Part shown: positions 26,487 through 35,501 of the stretch, piece by piece
Layout: each line of letters opens with the position of its first letter
Numbering within the stretch: the first letter of the stretch is position 1
Assembly (NCBI GenBank): GCA_041398245.1
Contig: JAWKVC010000010.1
Coordinates: 1-64,000 of the forward strand
Length of the DNA: 64,000 nt
Source of the DNA: UBA7672 sp041398245
GTDB taxonomy: Bacteria > Pseudomonadota > Alphaproteobacteria > Caulobacterales > Hyphomonadaceae
Direction: 5' to 3'
Program-made: the position numbers and the translations under genes
The notes under the pieces: model-generated
Told to the model about the DNA's origin: nothing
The model's database searches: none
Seen by the model: the letters and a program-made list of their open reading frames with translations, nothing else

Positions 26487-26603
26487 CGGCGTTTCCCCTC
26501 CATGTGATCGGGTGACACTGGCACGCGGCGCTCAATCGTCGCAATCGCACTTGCCCCGCGCGGCATTCCGGCCCTAGTACCGATGCGGCAAGGGAGGCCC
26601 ACC

Positions 26604-27470
26604 ATGAAGCCGAAGGCTGAGGCCGGAACGTATGCGACGATGGCGATCGGGCTGACCCTGCTGGTCGCCTGCGCCGGAACGGTCGCTCCTGCCCAGCCCG
26701 AGAGCGACACACCCATGGCCGGCGCAACAGCGCAGGCGCCCGCGGCGACCCCGCGCCCCGGCGGGTTCTTCGCAGCCGGAACAGCGCCGGACGCCGCCGC
26801 CACCATCCCGCCGGCGCCGAAGGAAGGCGAGGCGCGCAACACGCTCGACTGGGAGATCTTCCGCAAGACGCGCGCGCTGGAAGGCACCGACCGCTGGGCC
26901 CTGGCGCAGGCCGACAACAGCTATCGACCGGACTATCTCCTCTCGGCGTTCTCGTGCTCGGTCGGCGTCACCCTGACGCCCGAGAATTCGCCGACGCTGA
27001 TGTCCATCCTCAGCCGCACGACGATGGACGCCGGACTGGCCGCCCAGGGCGCCAAGGAATTCTATCGCCGTACGCGGCCCTTCCTGCACAATGAAGGCGA
27101 TATCTGCATCGATCGCACCGACGGGCTGTCCGCCAGCTTCGACTATCCCTCCGGCCACGCCTCGCTTGGCTGGATGTCGGGACTGGTGATCGCCCAGCTT
27201 GCGCCGGATCGCGCCAGCCAGATCCTCGCCCGCGGCCGCGCCTATGGCGAAAGCCGCGTGGTCTGCGGCGTTCACAACATGAGCGCCGTGGAAGCAGGCC
27301 GCACCAATGCGGCCGGCGTCTATGCGGCGCTGCAGGGCACGCCGGCCTTCCTCGAGTTGATGGCCACAGCGCGCCACGAAATGGATGCGGCGCGCGCAAG
27401 CGGTGCGGCTCCGGATGCCGCCGCCTGCGCCAGGGAAGCGGACCTCGTCAAACCGCTGGTCGTGGACTGA
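26604..27470 (+). CDS. Class A acid phosphatase (PAP2 family) lipoprotein
   Basis: A 288-aa exported phosphatase of the PhoC/PhoN type. A lipobox-like LLVAC lies at residues 19-23, followed by a long Ala/Pro linker. The three PAP2 motifs are KEFYRRTRPF (K-x6-RP), PSGHAS with the general-acid His, and SRVVCGVHNMSA with the nucleophile His. In the third motif the Asp that normally follows four residues after His (H-x-x-x-D) is Ala. I chose the ATG at 26604 because AGGGAGG lies 6 bases upstream. Confidence 0.82.
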   Translation: MKPKAEAGTYATMAIGLTLLVACAGTVAPAQPESDTPMAGATAQAPAATPRPGGFFAAGTAPDAAATIPPAPKEGEARNTLDWEIFRKTRALEGTDRWALAQADNSYRPDYLLSAFSCSVGVTLTPENSPTLMSILSRTTMDAGLAAQGAKEFYRRTRPFLHNEGDICIDRTDGLSASFDYPSGHASLGWMSGLVIAQLAPDRASQILARGRAYGESRVVCGVHNMSAVEAGRTNAAGVYAALQGTPAFLELMATARHEMDAARASGAAPDAAACAREADLVKPLVVD

Positions 27471-27555
27471 TTGTCATGCAGCCGCCGCCTTGGCCCTCGG
27501 CCCTGCCGCGGCTTAGAGTGCGCCGCGGGGCGCGGCAGACACGAGAAGGGCTGAC

Positions 27556-27897
27556 ATGATCCGTTCGCAGGTTTGCCTGGCCGCGATGCTGGCGTTTCTT
27601 GCCGGCGCTTGTGGCGGCGAGACCAAGCCGCCGCCCAGCGAGCAGGCGACGCGCCTCGTCAAGGTCTGCACCGACGAAGGCGGCGACCCCGCGATGTGCC
27701 AGTGCCAGGGCGCCAAGCTGGACGAGCTCAAGGCCGCGGGCGGCGTCAGCGATGCGGTGCTGCGCGCCCACGTCCTGTCCCAGGAGGGCAATAACGAGGC
27801 GGCCGACGAACTGATGGCCGGCGTCTCGCGCGAAGAATTCTTCGAAGGGCTTTCCAGCGTCGGTCTGGCGATGCAGGAGTGCGCCGGCGCAAGCTGA
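27556..27897 (+). CDS. Small Cys-rich lipoprotein (paralogue 1)
   Basis: A 113-aa lipoprotein: signal peptide with lipobox LAGAC, a Pro/Glu linker, then VKVCTDEGGDPAMCQCQGAK and a terminal QECAGAS. The arrangement C-x8-C-x-C plus one late Cys is shared with the next gene, indicating a tandem duplication or one small family. Likely anchored to the periplasmic side of a membrane. Function not recognised. Confidence 0.6.
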   Translation: MIRSQVCLAAMLAFLAGACGGETKPPPSEQATRLVKVCTDEGGDPAMCQCQGAKLDELKAAGGVSDAVLRAHVLSQEGNNEAADELMAGVSREEFFEGLSSVGLAMQECAGAS

Positions 27898-27961
27898 TCA
27901 GCTTGTCCGTGGCGGGCAGGGGCCTTCCATGGGGGTGTACGGGACGGGGTAGAGGCACGCC

Positions 27962-28273
27962 ATGCGGCGCGTTCTTGCAGCAACAGCACTGTTCGCAGGG
28001 CTTCTGGCCGGCTGTGACCCGATGGAGGCGAACCGCCGCGCCATCGAGGAAGCCTGCGTCTCGAACGGGGAGTCCCAGGAGGTCTGCTCCTGCCTCGCCC
28101 GCGAGTCGGCCGACCGGCTCGATCCGACCGTGGTCGACCTGATGGTGATGGGGGCCAAGGGGGAATCCCGGCAGGCCTCAGCACGCGCCAGGCTTCTGGA
28201 AGCGCCATTACAGACCCAGCTGGCGGTCGACGTTCCGGCCATCATGGCCGAATGCGGCATGGCCCGGAGCTAG
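27962..28273 (+). CDS. Small Cys-rich lipoprotein (paralogue 2)
   Basis: A 103-aa lipoprotein with lipobox LLAGC, then EEACVSNGESQEVCSCLARE and a terminal AECGMARS. The C-x8-C-x-C core and late cysteine align with the gene just upstream, though the rest has diverged. The CxC pair might form a disulfide or bind a metal; no function is recognised. It converges on trmL with a 10-base gap. Confidence 0.6.
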   Translation: MRRVLAATALFAGLLAGCDPMEANRRAIEEACVSNGESQEVCSCLARESADRLDPTVVDLMVMGAKGESRQASARARLLEAPLQTQLAVDVPAIMAECGMARS

Positions 28274-28283
28274 CGCCGAGAAA

Positions 28284-28790
28284 CTAGCGCGGCAGCTGGC
28301 CGGTCTGGTGCAGTGCTTCCCAGACGACGATTCCGGCCGCCATAGCGACGTTGAGGGAACGGGCCCCGGCCGACAGCGGAATCCGGACGCCGGCGTCAAC
28401 CGCGCTGTGGATTTCTTCCGGCACACCGGCCGATTCCCGGCCCATCAGCAGGCAATCATTTGGTTGGAAACGAAACCGGTCCAACTGAACCGACGAGCGT
28501 GTCGTCAGCAACACGATCCTCCGGCCGGCCTGTTCCGGCGAATCCAGAAAGCCCTGCCAGCCCGAATGCCGCGTAATTTGCGCATTTTCCCCATAGTCCA
28601 TCGCGGTCCGGCGCAGGGCGCGGTCGGTCAGCGGGAAGCCGCAGGGCTCGATAATGTCGAGTGCGACGCCAAGGCACGCCGCCAGACGGATATTTGCCCC
28701 AAGATTCTGGGGAATGTCTGGTTGATACAAAGCGAGTCGCAAATTAGACGGGTCCGTCACGACTGGGGCAATCTTGCGACACCACGCCAC
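28284..28790 (-). CDS. trmL: tRNA (cytidine/uridine-34-2'-O)-methyltransferase TrmL
   Basis: A 168-aa SPOUT (trefoil-knot) methyltransferase that methylates the wobble-base ribose of certain leucine tRNAs. Motif 1 is LALYQPDIPQNLGANIRLAA, motif 2 is LLMGRESAGVPEE, and motif 3 is VRIPLSAGARSLNVAMAAGI, the SAM-binding knot. Length agrees with E. coli TrmL (157 aa). The start is uncertain: GTG at 28790 is used, and another GTG lies at 28760. It is divergent from petA across a 64-base gap. Confidence 0.9.
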   Translation of the reverse strand: MAWCRKIAPVVTDPSNLRLALYQPDIPQNLGANIRLAACLGVALDIIEPCGFPLTDRALRRTAMDYGENAQITRHSGWQGFLDSPEQAGRRIVLLTTRSSVQLDRFRFQPNDCLLMGRESAGVPEEIHSAVDAGVRIPLSAGARSLNVAMAAGIVVWEALHQTGQLPR

Positions 28791-28854
28791 CTAGGGGCTT
28801 AGCCACACGGCGGTCATAAGGCGTCCAAAGCTCCGGATAGCATGGGAGACTCGT

Positions 28855-29436
28855 GTGTCGGAACACGGTTCCAAAGCCGCAACGGCGAATGATGTTCACG
28901 CCGGAGAAACGCGCCGCGATTTCATCCATATTGCGGCAGCGACAGTCACGGCCGGCGGCGTCGCCGCCGTCGCCTGGCCCTTCATCCAGCAGCTTGGTCC
29001 GGCCGCGGACACCAAGGCCGCCTCGAGCGCCGAGGTTGATGTCGGCAAGGTCCCCGAGGGCAGCGAGATCCGTGTGCTGATCGGCGGCATGCCGTTCTTC
29101 GTGCGCCACCGCACGCCGGCCGAGATCGCCCGCGCGGAAGCGGACGACAACCAGCCGATGCGCGATCCGGCGACCGACGACTCCCGTCTCGTGAAGAAAG
29201 CGGACGGTACTTACAACCGGCAGATCCTGGTGACCTCCGGCCTGTGCACGCACCTCGGCTGCGTTCCGGTCGGCCCGGCGCAGGGATCGGTTGGTGACTT
29301 CGGAGGCTGGTACTGCCCGTGCCACGGCTCGCACTACGATACGTCGGGGCGGATCCGCAAAGGTCCGGCGCCAAAGAACCTGGCGATCCCGAAGTACGAG
29401 TACGTCTCCGACACCATGATCAAGATTTCGCTGTAA
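28855..29436 (+). CDS. petA: Cytochrome bc1 Rieske iron-sulfur subunit
   Basis: A 193-aa Rieske protein of complex III. A twin-arginine motif (RRDF, residues 20-23) precedes the single membrane helix (about 25-46), which stays as an anchor. The [2Fe-2S] ligands lie in CTHLGC (131-136) and CPCHGS (154-159), with the two non-ligand cysteines forming the usual disulfide. The start is GTG. It is the first gene of petABC; cytochrome b begins 18 bases after its stop. Confidence 0.97.
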   Translation: MSEHGSKAATANDVHAGETRRDFIHIAAATVTAGGVAAVAWPFIQQLGPAADTKAASSAEVDVGKVPEGSEIRVLIGGMPFFVRHRTPAEIARAEADDNQPMRDPATDDSRLVKKADGTYNRQILVTSGLCTHLGCVPVGPAQGSVGDFGGWYCPCHGSHYDTSGRIRKGPAPKNLAIPKYEYVSDTMIKISL

Positions 29437-29454
29437 GGCCGGGGGACAAGGCGC

Positions 29455-30921
29455 ATGAGCGGACCGTCGACCTACGAACCGACCACAGGTTTCACCAAGT
29501 GGCTTGACCAGCGGTTACCTATTATCCGCTTCAACCACGACCTTATGGAATTCCCGACCCCGAAGAACCTCAACTACTGGTGGACCTTCGGCGGCATCCT
29601 CGCGATCTGCCTTGTCGTGCAGATCGTCACCGGCATCGTGCTGGCGATGCACTATGTTGCGTCGACCGACGGCGCGTTCGTCTCCGTCGAGCGCATCATG
29701 CGCGACATCGATTTCGGATGGCTGATCCGGAACATCCACGCCAACGGCGCATCGATGTTCTTCCTCGCCGTCTACATCCACATGTTCCGTGGCCTCTACT
29801 ACGGTTCGTACAAGTCGCCGCGCGAAGTGATCTGGATCCTCGGCGTCGTGATCTACCTCCTGATGATGGCCACCGCCTTCATGGGCTACGTGCTGCCCTG
29901 GGGTCAGATGTCGTTCCACGGCTCGGCCGTTATCACCAACCTGATCGGCGCGATCCCGCTGATCGGCGAGCCGATCAAGACCTACTTGATGGGCGGTCCG
30001 GCCATCGGCGATCCGACGCTTAACCGCTTCTTCTCGCTGCACTACCTGCTGCCCTTCGTCATTGCGGGCGTTGTCATCCTGCACATCTGGGCGCTGCACG
30101 TGCCGGGCAACAACAACCCGACGGGCGTCTCGGTGAAGGACGTGAAGAAAGACACGGTTCCGTTCCACCCGTACTACACGGTGAAGGACGGCTTCGCGAT
30201 CATCGTCTTCCTCATCCTGTTCGCCTACTTCGTGTTCTTCGCCCCGAACGCGCTCGGCCACGCCGACAACTCGATCGAGGCGAACCCGCTGCAGACCCCG
30301 GCGCACATCGTGCCGGAATGGTATCTGCTGCCGTTCTACGCGATCCTGCGCGCGATCACGTTCGACATTGGCCCGATCCCCGCCAAACTGCTGGGCGTGA
30401 TGGCCATGTTCGGCTCGATCGGCATCCTGTTCCTGGTGCCGTGGCTCGACACGTCGAAGGTGCGCTCGATGCGCTACCGGCCAATCGCCAAGCAACTGTT
30501 CGTGCTGTTCGTCCTCGCGTCCGTCGGCCTCGGCTTCTGCGGCGCGAACGATCCGGACAAGTTCGTCTTCAAGTTCGGCCCGGACAAGCTGGTCGTGAAC
30601 TATGTTGATGCGAACGGCCAGCCGCAGACATCGCCGAAGTTCGACGCCTATGAAGGCGCCGGCGGCGCGCAGGAATTCGCCGGCAGGCTTCCGCCTTCGT
30701 CGGGCGCCTCGATCGCCGTGTCGGAAGACGGCTTCAAATGGCTGTGGGCGTCGCAGATCCTCGGGTCGTACTACTTCCTGTACTTCCTGGTGTTCCTGCC
30801 GCTGCTCGGCATCATCGAGAAGCCCAAGCCCCGTCCGCCATCAATTGCCGAAAGCGTGCGCAAGAAGCACAGCTCCGTGCCGCCGGCCGCCGTGAATCCG
30901 GTCCCGCAGGCAGCGGAATAA
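29455..30921 (+). CDS. petB: Cytochrome b of the bc1 complex
   Basis: A 488-aa polytopic haem protein. The N-terminal four-helix domain contains the haem histidines in ASMFFLAVYIHMFRGLYYG and RFFSLHYLLPFVIAGVVILH. Quinol-site motifs are visible, including the PEWY loop in HIVPEWYLLPFYAILRAITF. Compared with minimal alphaproteobacterial cytochrome b (about 430 aa) there is an extra loop near residues 365-425, before the last helix. It accepts electrons from ubiquinol and passes them to the Rieske protein and cytochrome c1. Confidence 0.97.
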   Translation: MSGPSTYEPTTGFTKWLDQRLPIIRFNHDLMEFPTPKNLNYWWTFGGILAICLVVQIVTGIVLAMHYVASTDGAFVSVERIMRDIDFGWLIRNIHANGASMFFLAVYIHMFRGLYYGSYKSPREVIWILGVVIYLLMMATAFMGYVLPWGQMSFHGSAVITNLIGAIPLIGEPIKTYLMGGPAIGDPTLNRFFSLHYLLPFVIAGVVILHIWALHVPGNNNPTGVSVKDVKKDTVPFHPYYTVKDGFAIIVFLILFAYFVFFAPNALGHADNSIEANPLQTPAHIVPEWYLLPFYAILRAITFDIGPIPAKLLGVMAMFGSIGILFLVPWLDTSKVRSMRYRPIAKQLFVLFVLASVGLGFCGANDPDKFVFKFGPDKLVVNYVDANGQPQTSPKFDAYEGAGGAQEFAGRLPPSSGASIAVSEDGFKWLWASQILGSYYFLYFLVFLPLLGIIEKPKPRPPSIAESVRKKHSSVPPAAVNPVPQAAE

Positions 30922-30932
30922 GGGAGAGAGAG

Positions 30933-31922
30933 ATGCGCTTCGTCAAACTCGCCCTTCCCAAGTTCGCGCTGGCCGGAATGGCCACGCTTGCAGCCGCGGC
31001 CTTCGCTGTTCCGGTGCTTGCGCCCGCGACGGCGCAGGAGCACGGCGCCGCCGAAGAGCATGCCGATGCCGGCCCGGCCAGCGGCGACCACCAGCTGCTT
31101 GAGCCCAAGGGCGGCTGGAAGCACGAGGGCTTCTTCGGGACATTCGACGTCAACGCGATGCAGCGTGGCTTCAAGGTCTACCAGAAGGTCTGCTCGACCT
31201 GTCACGGCATGCGCCTGCTGTCGTTCCGCAATCTCGGCGAGCCGGGCGGACCGTTCTACGACGCCCGCTATCCGAACCCCAACGACAACCCGGTCGTGAA
31301 GAAGATTGCGAGCGAGTTCTCGGTTTCGAAGATCGATCCGGACTCGGGCGGCATGGTCTCGGTTCCGGGCATCCCGGCTGATAGCTTCCCGTCGCCGTAT
31401 CCGAACGCCATCGCCGCGTCGGTCGCCAATGGCGGCGCCGTGCCGCCGGACCTGTCGGTCATCGTCAAGGCGCGCGCCGGTGGCGCCAGCTACATCTACT
31501 CGCTTCTGCAGGGCTTCGTGCCGCCTCCGGCGGGGCTGAACGTCTCCTCGGGCCAGCACTACAACTCTTACTTCCACGGCGACACGGCCAGCCAGTGGAT
31601 CGGCAAGGATCCCCGGAACAAGCCTCCCGGCGGTTTCCTCGCCATGTCGCCGCCGCTCCAGAACCTGGATATCCGCCTGCAGCGCGATTGCGTGGAAGGC
31701 TCCCAGGGCGGAACGTCGTGCGATCCGAACACCTTCGACGATGGCAAGCCGACGACGATCGAACAGCAGGCGCATGACGTCGCCGTGTTCCTGTCGTGGG
31801 CGAGCGATCCGAAGACCGAGGCCCGCAAACAGCTTGGCGTGGCGGTGATCCCGTTCCTCGTCCTGCTGTCGATCCTCACCTTCCTGTCGTACCGCCGCCT
31901 GTGGCGGAACGTCGAACACTAG
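30933..31922 (+). CDS. petC: Cytochrome c1 of the bc1 complex
   Basis: A 329-aa membrane-anchored c-type cytochrome. A Sec signal peptide is followed by an acidic, His-rich N-terminus. The haem site CSTCH has Cys87, Cys90 and His91, and Met in GGFLAMSPPL is the likely sixth ligand. A C-terminal helix (VAVIPFLVLLSILTFLSYRR) anchors it. The start follows GGGAGAGAG, 11 bases after petB. It delivers electrons from the Rieske protein to soluble or membrane cytochrome c. Confidence 0.97.
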   Translation: MRFVKLALPKFALAGMATLAAAAFAVPVLAPATAQEHGAAEEHADAGPASGDHQLLEPKGGWKHEGFFGTFDVNAMQRGFKVYQKVCSTCHGMRLLSFRNLGEPGGPFYDARYPNPNDNPVVKKIASEFSVSKIDPDSGGMVSVPGIPADSFPSPYPNAIAASVANGGAVPPDLSVIVKARAGGASYIYSLLQGFVPPPAGLNVSSGQHYNSYFHGDTASQWIGKDPRNKPPGGFLAMSPPLQNLDIRLQRDCVEGSQGGTSCDPNTFDDGKPTTIEQQAHDVAVFLSWASDPKTEARKQLGVAVIPFLVLLSILTFLSYRRLWRNVEH

Positions 31923-32452
31923 ACATCTCGGGCTGGCGCGCGGCCTTCGCGGCCGCGCCGCCGCCGCTTCCCTGAATTCCGCCACACGAGATACGCCGCA
32001 AGGCGTATGCCGGGATCTGCGTCGCCGCTGGGCTGTTCGGACGGCGCGGATCCCGGATCAGGCGCTGCGGATTCGGCGGAATAGCAGGCGCGCGTCCGCA
32101 CAATCTTTCCAGCAAGCTCAAGGCGGCGCCGAGATACCGCTGTGGGACAGGCGCAATCTTGTCCCCGCTCGCCAAAGCTGGCGCATTATGTGCGCGTCGC
32201 TCCGTTTGGGAGGGCTTCTGCAGAGACCTGTAGGGCGGGGCGATGCGGCGGGAGAGATCCCGGCGCGGGGACGCGGGATTTCCGCACCCGGACGACGGAC
32301 TACGAACCACGGACTGCAATCAGCGGAGACATCCGCGTCCCCAGCCCTCCACTCACATCAGGAAGGCGAAACGACAGTACCTCCGGGCAGCGACTGCGCT
32401 GGCCCGGTCGCAAGCGCTTGTGGGTCATCGCCGCAGAATTGAAGTGATGGCC
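31923..32452. other. 530-base intergenic region with hairpins
   Basis: No convincing gene. Just after petC an 8-bp G+C hairpin GCGCGGCC/GGCCGCGC (31938-31945, 31951-31958) may end or protect the petABC mRNA, but no T-tract follows. A perfect 7-bp hairpin ATACGCC-GCAA-GGCGTAT (31991-32008) is followed by imperfect arms CCGGGATCTGCGTC (32010-32023) and GGCGCGGATCCCGG (32043-32056), which could enclose it in a larger fold. From 32060 to 32452 I see nothing definite. Confidence 0.5.
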
Positions 32453-33751
32453 TCAGACCGTCGCCTCGGCGCGGAAGGACTCTTCGTCCAGCTCGTTTTC
32501 CCACTTCGCGATGGTGACCGCGACAGCGGCGTCGCCGGTGATGTTGGTGGCCGTCCGCATCATGTCGAGCAGGCGATCGAACGGGAACAGGACGGCGATC
32601 ACGATGATCGTCTGCTCAGGCGTTGCGCCGATGACGCTGAGCGTGGTCGCCGCCAGGAAAAGACTTACCGAGGGAATGCCGGCGGTGCCAATGGAGACCA
32701 GTGTCGCCGTCAGCATGACCATCCCGTACATTGGCAGCGTCATCTCGATGCCGAAGGCCTGCGCGGCGAACAGGGCGATCAGCCCCTGATAGAGCGCGGT
32801 TCCATCCATGTTGATGGTGGCGCCAAGCGGCAGAACCGACGAGGCGATCGTGCGGCTGACGCCGAGATTCTCGCGGACGCAGGTGATGGTGACCGGCAGC
32901 GTGGCGTTGCTGGATGAGGTGGAGAAGGCGACGGCCTGGGCGTCCGCCATGCCCCGGAAGAACCGGATCAGCGGCAGGCGGCAGACCAGCTTGATGATGC
33001 CGCCATAGGTCAGCAGCATGTGAAGGATGCAGGCCGCATAGAGGCACAGCACCATCTTCCCGAGGACCACGAAGACGCCAAGACCCTGTGTGGCCATCAC
33101 CCATGTCATCAGGGCGAGGACGCCGAATGGAGCGACCTCCATGACGATGTGCGTGATCTTCATCATCACGTCCGCGCCGCTTTCAATCGCGGCGGCGAGG
33201 GGGCGGCCGCGATCGCCCGCCATCAGGCAGCCGACGCCGACGAAAATCGCGAAGAAGATGATCTGCAGCACATCGCCATTGGCGAATGCAGCGATCGGGT
33301 TGGTGGGGATGATGGCGACCAGACGCTCCGCAAGGCCCATGGTCGCGTCATTGGCGGACAGCCTGTCCCGGGCGCTTTCGAGTTCGGACGTCGGCACATT
33401 GGACAGATCGAAGCCTGCGCCGGGCTGAATCAGCGTTCCGATCACGAGGCCGATCGTCACTGCGACCCAGGTGGTCAGCATGTAGATCAGCAGCGTGCGC
33501 CCGCCGAGTGAGCCAAGCCGGGCCGGATCGCCCATGGCCGTGACGCCGGCCACAAGGGTTGTGAAGATCAGCGGGACGACAAGCATCCGGATCAGGCTGA
33601 CGAAGGCGTCGCCAAGAGGCTTGAACCAGGTCGTGGCCACAGAGGCCGCGGTTTCAGCGCCGATGTAGTAGTGCAGCGCGAGTCCAAGCGCCGCGCCCAG
33701 CGCCAAGCCAAGAAACACGCGTTTCCACAGTGTGATCCTGAACCAGGCCAA
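32453..33751 (-). CDS. Dicarboxylate/amino acid:cation symporter (DAACS family)
   Basis: A 432-aa secondary transporter of the GltP/DctA fold. Signatures are the serine-rich hairpin AFSTSSSNATLPVT, the NMDGTALYQG substrate/cation motif in helix 7 (variant of NMDGT), and TAGIPSVSLF in hairpin 2. About eight helices are visible. It would import C4-dicarboxylates, glutamate or aspartate with Na+ or H+. The reading frame starts at a TTG (33751) with GAGG just upstream. A 160-base gap separates it from the divergent mtnP gene. Confidence 0.9.
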   Translation of the reverse strand: MAWFRITLWKRVFLGLALGAALGLALHYYIGAETAASVATTWFKPLGDAFVSLIRMLVVPLIFTTLVAGVTAMGDPARLGSLGGRTLLIYMLTTWVAVTIGLVIGTLIQPGAGFDLSNVPTSELESARDRLSANDATMGLAERLVAIIPTNPIAAFANGDVLQIIFFAIFVGVGCLMAGDRGRPLAAAIESGADVMMKITHIVMEVAPFGVLALMTWVMATQGLGVFVVLGKMVLCLYAACILHMLLTYGGIIKLVCRLPLIRFFRGMADAQAVAFSTSSSNATLPVTITCVRENLGVSRTIASSVLPLGATINMDGTALYQGLIALFAAQAFGIEMTLPMYGMVMLTATLVSIGTAGIPSVSLFLAATTLSVIGATPEQTIIVIAVLFPFDRLLDMMRTATNITGDAAVAVTIAKWENELDEESFRAEATV

Positions 33752-33915
33752 AACACCTCGCTTCCTGCACGCTCAGCGATCGCTGGCGGACCGCGTGAAC
33801 CGTACGGCCAACAACCCGGCGGTCAAGCAAGGTTTGCGTCATCGGCGCTTTGGCGATTGCATTTGCACGCGATGAGCGCTCCGATGCCCGCTGCGGGTTG
33901 CGACGGGCTTCAGGC

Positions 33916-34794
33916 ATGACGAACTGGACGCTGGGCATCATTGGCGGCTCGGGACTCTATCAGGTTCCGGGCATCGAGAACGGCAGCTGGGAGACGATCG
34001 CGTCACCCTGGGGGCTTCCATCGGATCGCGTCTATCGCGGCCGGTTGAACGGGACTGATGTCGTCTTCCTGCCGCGCCACGGGCGTGGACACAGGCTGGG
34101 TCCGAGCCAGCTCAACTATCGCGCCAATATCGACGTGCTGAAGCGGGCAGGCTGCACGGATGTGCTGTCATTGTCGGCCTGCGGCTCTTTGAAGGAAGCC
34201 TATGCCCCCGGCGACTTCGTGGTTGTTGACCAGTTCATTGACCGCACCTTCGCGCGCGAGAAGAGTTTCTTCGGCGAGGGCGTGGTTGCGCATGTGTCGA
34301 TGGCGCATCCCGTTTCCTCCCGGCTGGCCGGAATGGCGGCTGAAGAGGCCGCCGCTATCGGGGTTACAACCCATCGTGGGGGAACCTATCTGGTCATGGA
34401 AGGTCCGCAGTTTTCCTCGCTCGCGGAATCGCGGCTCTACCGGTCGTGGGATTGCGATGTGATCGGGATGACCAACATGCCGGAAGCCAAGCTCGCGCGC
34501 GAGGCCGAACTCCCCTACGCAACCGTGGCGATGGTCACCGACTATGATTGCTGGCACGAGGAGGTGGAGGCCGTCTCCGTCACCGACGTGCTCAAGGTGT
34601 TGCACCGCAACGCCGAACGCGCCAGCGCGCTCGTCGCACGCATGGCGGCGCGCATGGCGGAAACGCCGCGCACGCCCGATCCCGATGGCATCGACACCTG
34701 TCTCGACCATGCCATCATCACAGCGCCCGAACATCGCGATCCTGCGCTTCTTGCGCGGCTCGATGCCGTCGCTGGGCGGGTGTTAAGGGCTTGA
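33916..34794 (+). CDS. mtnP: S-methyl-5'-thioadenosine phosphorylase
   Basis: A 292-aa purine nucleoside phosphorylase-fold enzyme that splits methylthioadenosine into adenine and methylthioribose-1-phosphate. Seen: GIIGGSGLYQ, the phosphate-site LPRHGRGHRLGPSQLNYRAN, LSACGSLKEAYAPGDFVVVD, MEGPQFSSLAES, and MTNMPEAKLAREAELPYATV, the base-binding block with catalytic Asp in MVTDYDCWH. The ATG at 33916 opens MTNWTLGIIGG. The released adenine is the substrate of the apt product encoded 1.4 kb downstream on the same strand. Confidence 0.95.
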   Translation: MTNWTLGIIGGSGLYQVPGIENGSWETIASPWGLPSDRVYRGRLNGTDVVFLPRHGRGHRLGPSQLNYRANIDVLKRAGCTDVLSLSACGSLKEAYAPGDFVVVDQFIDRTFAREKSFFGEGVVAHVSMAHPVSSRLAGMAAEEAAAIGVTTHRGGTYLVMEGPQFSSLAESRLYRSWDCDVIGMTNMPEAKLAREAELPYATVAMVTDYDCWHEEVEAVSVTDVLKVLHRNAERASALVARMAARMAETPRTPDPDGIDTCLDHAIITAPEHRDPALLARLDAVAGRVLRA

Positions 34795-34846
34795 CGGAAA
34801 GCGTCTTATCAGCGGACAACCCAGCCGCGGGCGGGAAACGAGGTCC

Positions 34847-35491
34847 ATGATCCCTGACAACTTCCTGTTGTTCATGGTGCTGACCACGTTCGTCTCGATG
34901 GCGCCGGGTCCGAACGTCATGTTCATCATGTCCCAGGCGGCGCTGCGCGGGCATCGCGCCGGTATCATGGCTGGTTTCGGCATCCAGGTCGCCAATCTCG
35001 TCTACTTCGCGCTGACGGCGCTGGGTCTCGGCGTCCTGATGCAGACGTCGGAGCTGGCCTTCTTCATCGTGAAATGGGCCGGGGCAGGGTGTCTTGCCGC
35101 CATCGGCGCGGCTGCGATCTATCGCTCGTTCAAGCCCGAACCGCTGGCGGAGCCCGGCAAGCCTTCGCCCGTCATGGCCGTAGGGCAGGGCGCATTCCGC
35201 GATGGCCTTATGATCGGCTTCGGCAATCCGAAGACGATCTTCTGGTTCATGGTGTTCCTGCCGCAGTTCATCAACACGCAGGGCAATGTGCCGCTGCAGA
35301 CGCTGTTCCTCGGCACGGTGGGCGCGATCATCGATCTCGGCATGCAGTGGATGTTCACCCATCTGGGCGGGCGTCTGTCGCCGTTGCTGGGCAATTACAA
35401 CATCCGCAAATGGTTCGAGCGCGGCGTGGGCGTCGTCTTCATCGTTCTTGCGATGGTGGTCGTGTTCACCTTCAGGCAGAACGGCCACTAG
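34847..35491 (+). CDS. LysE/RhtB-family exporter
   Basis: A 214-aa membrane protein with about six helices. The family motif is in the first helix and loop, FVSMAPGPNVMFIMSQAALR, followed by GHRAGIMAGFGIQVANLVYF; the second-half block is GFGNPKTIFWFMVFLPQFI. LysE/RhtB proteins export amino acids or homoserine-like compounds. The gene lies between mtnP and a GST; the stop is 10 bases before the GST start, so an operon is likely. Confidence 0.88.
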   Translation: MIPDNFLLFMVLTTFVSMAPGPNVMFIMSQAALRGHRAGIMAGFGIQVANLVYFALTALGLGVLMQTSELAFFIVKWAGAGCLAAIGAAAIYRSFKPEPLAEPGKPSPVMAVGQGAFRDGLMIGFGNPKTIFWFMVFLPQFINTQGNVPLQTLFLGTVGAIIDLGMQWMFTHLGGRLSPLLGNYNIRKWFERGVGVVFIVLAMVVVFTFRQNGH

Positions 35492-35501
35492 AGAGAGCGT
35501 C

